This document shows, in pieces, positions 6,799 through 11,329 of a DNA stretch of 11,329 nt (its first letter is position 1; every line of letters starts with the position of its first letter). The position numbers and the translations under genes were made by a program. The stretch comes from Rickettsiaceae bacterium 4572_127 (GTDB lineage: Bacteria; Pseudomonadota; Alphaproteobacteria; Rs-D84; NBLK01). The notes beneath the pieces are model-generated. The model had not been told where the DNA came from, searched no databases, and saw nothing but the letters and a program-made list of their open reading frames with translations. The stretch is taken from NCBI GenBank assembly GCA_002084505.1, contig NBLK01000019.1:1-11329 (forward strand), written 5' to 3'.

Positions 6799-7590
6799 AT
6801 GAAATTTATTAAAAATGAAGAAGACATTATTGAAAACATACAAACAATGGAAGAAGCATTAAAAAATGGTATAGAAGAAGATAAGGAGGCCTATAAAAAA
6901 CTTATAAAAAATGGAAGATGTTTAATAGTTTATTCAATTAAAGGAAAAACATGTTTTATACCAAGTCGTTTTGTCGGTTATAAAAATAATAATATAACAC
7001 GACATAATAAAGCTAAAGATGAAAAAAATACAACTGGAACAAAGACTGATGCTAAAATTAATAAGATTCTGGGGGAAAGAATTTTTGAGAATAATTACGG
7101 ATGGAAAAAGCTAGAAAAAGCATATATAGAAAGCTGTGAAAAATTAGACATAGAAGAATCTAAATATGAAAGAAAGTATTGGAAACTAGAACCATTTAAT
7201 GTAAAACTTAATTTTTCTAAATCAAATGAAAAATTAAATGAAGAACCTGAAGAAGAAAATTTTAGCGAAAAAAGAAAAAAAGTATTTAAAAAACATTTTC
7301 AATATGAAAGACATATCCCGTCTGAATTTGTAAATAAAGTCAAAAAAGATAGAAAATATATTTGTGAATGTTGTGAATTTGATTTTGAAAAAAAATATGG
7401 AAAAATTGGCAAAGAATTTATAGAACTCCATCATTTAAAACCTTTTGGTGAAATGGAAGACAATGAAGAAAGAAAATTAGAAGAAAAAGATTTCTCTATT
7501 TTATGCTCAAATTGTCATAGAATGATTCATAAATTGGAGACTGTTTCAAATTTAAAAGAACTCAAAAATAAAATTAAAGAAAATGAATAA
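6799..7590 (+). CDS. HNH endonuclease family protein
   Basis: The C-terminal third is an HNH nuclease domain: C189-E-C191-C192, then IELHH (H211, H212), then CSNCHRMIH with C236, C239 and H240. The two Cys pairs would bind structural zinc, and the histidines are the expected catalytic and metal-binding positions, as in McrA-like nucleases. The N-terminal half (about 1-130) contains CLIVYSIKGKTCFIPSRFVGY and a TKTDAKINKILG segment. It reads as a separate folded domain, possibly for DNA recognition, but I cannot name it. A highly charged lysine/glutamate linker joins the two. The protein is 263 residues and very lysine-rich, with an even more AT-rich gene than gyrB or glyS on either side, which suggests recent acquisition. 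It stands alone between housekeeping genes with no methyltransferase, so a modification-dependent restriction enzyme or a homing-type nuclease are the leading ideas, both inferred. Confidence 0.8.
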   Translation: MKFIKNEEDIIENIQTMEEALKNGIEEDKEAYKKLIKNGRCLIVYSIKGKTCFIPSRFVGYKNNNITRHNKAKDEKNTTGTKTDAKINKILGERIFENNYGWKKLEKAYIESCEKLDIEESKYERKYWKLEPFNVKLNFSKSNEKLNEEPEEENFSEKRKKVFKKHFQYERHIPSEFVNKVKKDRKYICECCEFDFEKKYGKIGKEFIELHHLKPFGEMEDNEERKLEEKDFSILCSNCHRMIHKLETVSNLKELKNKIKENE

Positions 7591-7622
7591 TTTAAATTTA
7601 ATTAGAAAGATACTTTTAGAAT

Positions 7623-7708
7623 AAAAAAAAATCCAGTTATCTATCTCGGTAAGAACTTGTTATTTAAGCCACAAGAGGCATTTGAGAGGAAGAATACTGG
7701 ATTAAACT
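7623..7708 (-). ncRNA. Candidate small structured RNA, minus strand
   Basis: AATCCAGT (7630-7637) and ACTGGATT (7696-7703) form a perfect 8-bp closing stem. Inside are further pairings: TCTC 7644-7647 with GAGA 7684-7687, and either CTTGT 7656-7660 with ACAAG 7671-7675 or GCC 7668-7670 with GGC 7677-7679. Read on the minus strand the stem ends directly in a run of T (complement of A 7623-7631), as an intrinsic terminator would. An extended -10, TGTTATATT, lies at 7723-7715 with TTGCTT at 7741-7736. The predicted transcript is about 85 nt. It matches no RNA family I recognise. A plus-strand leader for glyS or the end of an inserted element are alternatives. Confidence 0.35.
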
Positions 7709-7766
7709 ATATGAAATATAACATTAAAATAAAAAAAGCAAGCAGAAAATAAAAAAAGGGAAGATT

Positions 7767-9137
7767 ATGTCAGTAGAATCAATGGATATATTAGTTGCGT
7801 TTTGCAAACGAAGAGGATTTGTATTTCAAGGTTCAGAAATCTATGGTGGACTAAAAGGGACTTATGATTATGGTCCGCTTGGAGTTGAGCTAAAAAATAA
7901 TATCCGTAGAGCATGGTGGAACGCTATGGTTTATGAACGAGACGATATTGAAGGCTTAGAGGCTTCTCTTTTGAGTAATCGTTTAGTTTGGAAGTATTCT
8001 GGGCATGAAGACGGGTTTTCTGATCCGCTTGTGGAATGTAAAGATTGTCATACTAGAATGCGAGAAGATAAGATGAAAGATACTACAAAATGTGATAAAT
8101 GTGGTTCAAAAAATCTTACTCCACCGAGAGAATTTCACCTAATGATGAGGGTGAATATGGGACCTGTTGCTAATGATACAGACTATGCATATTTGCGTGC
8201 GGAAACAGCTCAGGGAACTTACATCAATTTTAAAAATGTGCAAAATTCTACGGCTAAAAAAATTCCTTTTGGAATTGCTCAATATGGAAAATCATTTAGA
8301 AATGAAATTACTCCACGAAATTTTGTTTTTAGAATGAGAGAATTTGAACAGGCTGAAATGCAATTTTTTGTAGAACCCGGCACTGATGAAAAATGGTATG
8401 AAATATGGAAAAAAGAACGGATAAAGTGGTGGATTGAGCAGGGGCTAAAAGAAGAAAATCTAAAGTTTAATCCACATGCTGAAGATGAATTAGTTCATTA
8501 TGCTAAAGAAGCCGTTGATATAGATTATAAATTTCCCCATGGATGGGATGAACTAGAGGGAATTCATAATCGACAAGATTTTGATTTAGGTTCTCACACT
8601 AAGGCGCAAAAAGAGTTTGATATTCAGGCGACAGTTAAAGAAAATACAGATTCAAATACTAAGCTTTCTTATACTGACCCGCAAAAAAATAAAACATATA
8701 TTCCGTTTGTAATCGAGACGGCGGCAGGGCTGGATAGGGCGGTTGTTGCGATTCTAAATGAGGCTTATAATGAAGAAGATTTAGGCGAAGGAAAATCTCG
8801 AGTTGTATTGAAACTAAAAAAACATTTGGCTCCAATTAAAGTAGCAGTGATTCCATTAGCGAAAAATAATCCTGAGTTAGTAAAACTTGCAAAAGACATT
8901 AAAAATCGTTTGCAGAAGTTGGGGCTAGGGAGAATTTTGTTTGAAAATACTGGAAATATCGGAAAGGCATATCGTCGCCATGATGAAGTTGGAACTCCGC
9001 TTTGTTTGACTGTTGATTTTGAATCACTAGAAGAAAAACCTGCGACAATTACTGTCCGAAACCGAGATACTATGTCTCAAAAACGAATCCCTATTAACGA
9101 AATTGAAGATTATGTTTTAGGTTATTATAAGGATTAG
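7767..9137 (+). CDS. glyS: Glycyl-tRNA synthetase, single-chain (alpha2) type
   Basis: The enzyme charges tRNA-Gly with glycine. The 456-residue chain is a class II synthetase of the homodimeric form, not the GlyQ/GlyS tetramer. Visible are YDYGPLGVELKNNIRRAWW (34-51, motif 1 region), RAETAQG (144-150), FRNEITPR (177-184, motif 2) and ETAAGLDRAVVAIL (317-330, motif 3). A zinc-ribbon-like insert has two CxxC pairs at C91/C94 and C109/C112. The HGTP anticodon-binding domain spans about 355-452, starting APIKVAVIPL. The start is set by AAGGGAAG upstream; the 14 bases AAGGGAAGATTATG here are identical to those at the gyrB start. mlaD follows after 2 bases. The symbol glyQS is used for this form in some annotations. 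Confidence 0.94.
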   Translation: MSVESMDILVAFCKRRGFVFQGSEIYGGLKGTYDYGPLGVELKNNIRRAWWNAMVYERDDIEGLEASLLSNRLVWKYSGHEDGFSDPLVECKDCHTRMREDKMKDTTKCDKCGSKNLTPPREFHLMMRVNMGPVANDTDYAYLRAETAQGTYINFKNVQNSTAKKIPFGIAQYGKSFRNEITPRNFVFRMREFEQAEMQFFVEPGTDEKWYEIWKKERIKWWIEQGLKEENLKFNPHAEDELVHYAKEAVDIDYKFPHGWDELEGIHNRQDFDLGSHTKAQKEFDIQATVKENTDSNTKLSYTDPQKNKTYIPFVIETAAGLDRAVVAILNEAYNEEDLGEGKSRVVLKLKKHLAPIKVAVIPLAKNNPELVKLAKDIKNRLQKLGLGRILFENTGNIGKAYRRHDEVGTPLCLTVDFESLEEKPATITVRNRDTMSQKRIPINEIEDYVLGYYKD

Positions 9138-9139
9138 AA

Positions 9140-9574
9140 ATGAAAAAGACTCGAAAAAAACACATCATTATCGGAGCAGGGACATTTCTATTTTTATGGG
9201 TGTTTTTTGCGTTCATAAAACAACCTAGCACCTCAACTGGATACGAATTAACAATGACTTTTGATAATGCAAATGGATTGAAAAAGGGAGCAGATATTCG
9301 TCTAAGTGGGATGAAGATTGGGAGTGTTGCTAGTAAGAAAATTAACGAGGATTATCAAGCTGTTATAACAGCGAACATAGAAAATACATTACTCCCAGAC
9401 GACAGCATTGCTTTCGTGCAAACAGACGGGCTTTTTGGTGGAAAATATATTCAAATCGGAATAGGTGCTAGTGAGGATAACTTTGAAGATGGAGATGAAG
9501 TTGAATACACTCAGGGCTCTGCAGATATAGAAGCACTAGCTCGTGAAATAATTCGAAGAATTAAGAAAAATTAG
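9140..9574 (+). CDS. mlaD: MlaD-like MCE-domain phospholipid transport protein
   Basis: MlaD is the periplasmic substrate-binding ring subunit of the MlaFEDB transporter, which moves phospholipids between the inner and outer membranes. The 144-residue protein has a short basic N-terminus, one membrane anchor at about 9-26 (IIIGAGTFLFLWVFFAFI) and an MCE domain at about 35-108. Hallmarks are FDNANGLKKGADIRLSGMKIGSV and TDGLFGGKYIQIGIG. The length fits the compact MlaD of alphaproteobacteria and similar groups, with one MCE domain and little tail. It starts 2 bases after glyS, with AAGGA inside the last glyS codons as ribosome site, so translation is probably coupled. No mlaE or mlaF lies nearby. 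No clear terminator hairpin follows, only T-rich sequence. Confidence 0.88.
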   Translation: MKKTRKKHIIIGAGTFLFLWVFFAFIKQPSTSTGYELTMTFDNANGLKKGADIRLSGMKIGSVASKKINEDYQAVITANIENTLLPDDSIAFVQTDGLFGGKYIQIGIGASEDNFEDGDEVEYTQGSADIEALAREIIRRIKKN

Positions 9575-9672
9575 TTGAAATTATTTTTTTTCTCCATATA
9601 ATAGACTTGTTTCACAACCCAATTATAATTTTTTTGGATTTATATGGTTTAATCAGAGGGTTAAGAATTATT

Positions 9673-9728
9673 TACCCCGCCCCAAAATATCTAAAGATAT
9701 TTTGACCCTCCCACAAGGGGTGGGTGAT
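9673..9728. repeat. Left GC-rich inverted arm (pairs with 9871-9926)
   Basis: The arm reads TACCCCGCCCC (9673-9683), then hairpin AAAATATCT-AA-AGATATTTT (9684-9703), then a hairpin ACCCTCCC-ACAAG-GGGTGGGT (9705-9725) with one T-T mismatch, then GAT. Ends and central GC-rich blocks are the reverse complement of the right arm, while the A/T hairpin differs in sequence but keeps its own pairing. Confidence 0.75.
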
Positions 9729-9755
9729 AAGCAAGAAAACAAGAAATAGATGGAG

Positions 9756-9790
9756 TAAAGTAAAGTAAAGTAAAGTAAAGTAAAGTAAAG
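9756..9790 (+). repeat. TAAAG pentanucleotide tandem repeat, 7 copies
   Basis: Seven perfect TAAAG units run from 9756 to 9790 and end in a partial TAAG. Perfect short units of this kind can change copy number by slippage. The array lies between the left GC-rich arm and the central hairpin and is not in a gene. Confidence 0.9.
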
Positions 9791-9813
9791 TAAGAAAGAT
9801 TCGATTCGGTGAG

Positions 9814-9844
9814 ATTCCCTGACCACATTATGTGGTCAGGGAAT
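9814..9844. repeat. Perfect 14-bp hairpin in the palindromic element
   Basis: ATTCCCTGACCACA (9814-9827), loop TTA, TGTGGTCAGGGAAT (9831-9844). The stem is perfect and GC-balanced and is not followed by a T run (GACATTTTATTC), so it is a poor terminator. It lies near the middle of the nested element and would be its apical hairpin. Confidence 0.8.
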
Positions 9845-9870
9845 GACATTTTATTCGCCAGACTCGGTCT

Positions 9871-9926
9871 ATCACCCGCCCCTTGTGGGCGGGTCTAAAA
9901 AGCCTTAGCTTTTTAGGGGCGGGGTA
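9871..9926. repeat. Right GC-rich inverted arm (pairs with 9673-9728)
   Basis: The arm reads ATC, hairpin ACCCGCCC-CTTGT-GGGCGGGT (9874-9894, perfect), hairpin CTAAAAAGC-CTTA-GCTTTTTAG (9895-9916, perfect), then GGGGCGGGGTA sharing its first G with that hairpin. Its reverse complement matches the left arm at both ends and in the GC-rich hairpin, with two substitutions there. The A/T hairpin is unrelated in sequence but equal in form. Confidence 0.75.
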
Positions 9927-9993
9927 AAAAAAACTTCGGAAAAATGAAAAATATAATTTGCAGTTATGAAACAAGTCTAATAATTTTCAGTTA

Positions 9994-10080
9994 GGGAATG
10001 TGGCGGAACTGGTAGACGCGCGAGATTCAAAATCTCGTTCTTGCAAGAGAGTGGGAGTTCGATTCTCCCCATTCCCACCA
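9994..10080 (+). tRNA. tRNA-Leu (anticodon CAA)
   Basis: An 87-nt type II tRNA with acceptor stem GGGAATG (9994-10000) paired to CATTCCC (10070-10076), discriminator A and encoded CCA at 10078-10080. The anticodon stem is CGAGA/TCTCG with loop TTCAAAA, so the anticodon is CAA (10028-10030), reading UUG. A long variable arm (TTCTTGCAAGAGA region) is typical of leucine tRNAs, and the T arm is GGGAG-TTCGATT-CTCCC. A recombinase gene follows at once, so its 3' end is the probable attachment site of an integrated element. Confidence 0.95.
10060..10080 (+). other. Probable attachment site (attL) at the tRNA-Leu 3' end
   Basis: Integrases encoded directly beside a tRNA usually recombine at its T-loop to 3'-end segment, leaving the gene whole. 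Here the tRNA is complete including CCA and the integrase follows. The matching duplicate at the other end of the element would be outside the window, so the exact core is not known. Confidence 0.4.
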
Positions 10081-10160
10081 ATCTAACTCTTTGAAAAATA
10101 AGCACTTTTTAGCACATAGAATCTTGTAAAACTCAAAAAACCAGCGGAGTGATACAGCAG

Positions 10161-11329
10161 ATGAAAAGTGTTTATCCAAGATTATATCGTAGAAATCATT
10201 CATTTTATATCCGTGTTGGTGTTCCAAGAAAACTACAACCTATTGTAAAAAAGAAAGAAATAAGATATAGTTTGAAAACGAATGATTATTATCAAGGATT
10301 GATAGAGGTTAGAAAATACTCTTATCTTATAGATAGTTATTTTCAAAAAGTTGGAAGGTTGTTAAAAATGAAGATAGAGAAGAAAAAACTAATTTTAGAT
10401 GAAAACGATATTTTCTATACCCAAAAAGCAAAACTGAAAGAAGGTAAAGACAACACTATCAATATAGATATACTTTTTGAGATTCTTGTTCCTATAATTG
10501 ATTACCAAATTGGAACTTGTTCTGGCAATAAACTAAAAATCCAAATTAAAAATGAGTTAGAAAAATCACATTTTATTCCTAAACTTGCTAATGATTCAAA
10601 ATCAAAACAGTTATTAGGACTATTGAAGGCAATGGAAGAAGAAGAAGAAACACCAAAGGACATTGAAGTAATTCTTCAATCTATCCATCAAGATTTAATT
10701 GAAAAAGTAAATAATTCTAAGTTAGAACCTGAAAACACAAAAGAAACTCTTGAAAATTGTTTAGACCATTTTTTTGAAGAAAAAAGAAGTGAAAACAGAG
10801 ATGAAGAAGGTATAAAAAATAGTAGAAAAAGATTAAATAAAATGTTTAATTTGGTTAAAATTAAATACATAGATGAAATTAAAGATTTTCATTGTCGTAA
10901 AATAGATAGAGAAGTTAGAGAGTTCAAAAACGAAATAAATAAAGAAGAGAAAATCTCTGATAAAACAATATCAGATCGTCTTTCTCTTTTTAAGAGTTTT
11001 TTGAAGTTTTGTAGAAAAAAACAGTATATAGTTAGTAATTTTGATGATATAATTGAACCACCATCAGCATCAAATATGAAGCAAATAAAGATTTTACCTT
11101 ATACTGACAAAGAAATAGAAAAATTATTTACTTCTCCTTTAATTTTAGAAACAAGATATGATTCAAAACAGTTCCATTTATTTTGGGTTTCTATAATTGC
11201 TTTATATACAGGGTGTAGATTAAATGAAATATGTCAGTTAAATATAGACGATATTATAATAGAAAACGGAATAAAATGTTTTAACATCACTATTGAAAAT
11301 GATAATAATGATAAGAAAAAAAGGTTGAA
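10161..11329 (+). CDS. Tyrosine recombinase (phage-type integrase), partial
   Basis: An uninterrupted frame of 389 codons runs off the right edge. The N-terminus MKSVYPRLYRRNHSFYIRVGVPRKL is the short strand-rich opening common in phage and island integrases. After a long charged middle region comes a SAM-like core-binding segment at about 190-300 (SDRLSLFKSFLKFCRKKQY lies near its end). The catalytic domain then begins with LYTGCRLNEICQLNIDDI, where R353 is the first catalytic arginine. The His-x-x-Arg and Tyr motifs lie beyond the window. The gene starts 80 bases after a tRNA-Leu, the classic place for such enzymes, which integrate elements at tRNA 3' ends. GGAG stands 11 bases before ATG 10161; an in-frame GTG at 10149 is a possible alternative start. 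The catalytic arginine comes unusually late, so the N-terminal and middle parts are large. Confidence 0.88.
   Translation, partial: MKSVYPRLYRRNHSFYIRVGVPRKLQPIVKKKEIRYSLKTNDYYQGLIEVRKYSYLIDSYFQKVGRLLKMKIEKKKLILDENDIFYTQKAKLKEGKDNTINIDILFEILVPIIDYQIGTCSGNKLKIQIKNELEKSHFIPKLANDSKSKQLLGLLKAMEEEEETPKDIEVILQSIHQDLIEKVNNSKLEPENTKETLENCLDHFFEEKRSENRDEEGIKNSRKRLNKMFNLVKIKYIDEIKDFHCRKIDREVREFKNEINKEEKISDKTISDRLSLFKSFLKFCRKKQYIVSNFDDIIEPPSASNMKQIKILPYTDKEIEKLFTSPLILETRYDSKQFHLFWVSIIALYTGCRLNEICQLNIDDIIIENGIKCFNITIENDNNDKKKRL

Larger units (their letters stand above)
9602..9979. repeat. Large nested palindromic element with terminal inverted repeats
   Basis: The outer ends are perfect 13-bp inverted repeats: TAGACTTGTTTCA at 9602-9614 and TGAAACAAGTCTA at 9967-9979, with weaker similarity continuing inward for about 20 bases. 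Inside are two 56-bp GC-rich inverted arms, a TAAAG tandem array and a perfect hairpin. There is no coding frame. The arrangement resembles a MITE-like or palindromic repeat element, or a complex structured regulatory or attachment region. It fills the whole 420-base gap between mlaD and the tRNA gene. Confidence 0.7.

Noticed and set aside
7234..7434. Minus-strand open frame inside the HNH gene
   Set aside because: Its Phe-rich sequence simply reflects the complementary lysine/glutamate codons of the HNH gene linker.
7623..7708. Glycine riboswitch or T-box leader for glyS
   Set aside because: I see neither the conserved glycine-aptamer blocks nor a T-box sequence, and the terminator-like T run is on the opposite strand to glyS.
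9673..9926. CRISPR array
   Set aside because: The repeats are inverted, not direct, and there are no regularly spaced unique spacers; the only direct repeats are 5-bp TAAAG units.
10027..10227. Minus-strand open frame over tRNA-Leu and the integrase start
   Set aside because: It reads through the tRNA gene; the GWWEWGESNSHS-type peptide is a well-known artefact of translating antisense tRNA-Leu.
10688..10870. Minus-strand open frame inside the integrase
   Set aside because: It is antisense to the lysine- and glutamate-rich integrase frame, which continues unbroken across it.

Overview
The window is AT-rich DNA from a Gram-negative bacterium. It encodes an outer-membrane barrel protein with a signal peptide and terminal phenylalanine, an MlaD-type lipid transporter subunit, and a GyrB of 794 residues, the long form usual in proteobacteria. 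The short single-domain MlaD and the style of the housekeeping genes fit a low-GC, perhaps host-associated, proteobacterium, possibly an alphaproteobacterium. That placement is an inference. A TrpR family repressor and a single-chain (alpha2-type) glycyl-tRNA synthetase are not typical of all such lineages.

Left part (1-1692, minus strand): the 5' end of an unknown secreted-protein gene leaves the window, followed by gatB. gatB is split by a one-base deletion near 793; restoring one base gives a normal 481-residue protein.

Centre-left (1780-4310, plus strand): this is the most interesting region. It holds a compact tryptophan regulon: trpR, a beta-barrel outer-membrane protein and a solitary trpB. 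Each gene is preceded by its own copy of the palindrome GTACTAGTAC (1800-1809, 2234-2243, 3044-3053), which matches the half-site of the classical TrpR operator. No trpA or other trp biosynthetic gene is present. The layout suggests a tryptophan-controlled salvage module in which TrpB makes tryptophan from indole and serine, and the outer-membrane protein may help a related solute enter. A strong intrinsic terminator closes trpB.

Centre (4326-9574): gyrB has its own promoter. It is followed by an HNH endonuclease-like gene that looks inserted, with a duplicated ribosome-binding segment at its left and a stem-forming element, possibly a minus-strand small RNA, at its right. glyS and mlaD come next, separated by 2 bases and probably translationally coupled.

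Right part (9575-11329): a gene-free stretch holds an elaborate nested palindrome of about 378 bp. It has 13-bp outer inverted repeats, two 56-bp GC-rich inner arms built from small hairpins, seven TAAAG repeats and a perfect 14-bp hairpin. A tRNA-Leu(CAA) gene follows at once. Downstream of the tRNA is a large tyrosine-recombinase gene that runs off the end of the window, marking the probable left boundary of an integrated genetic element.
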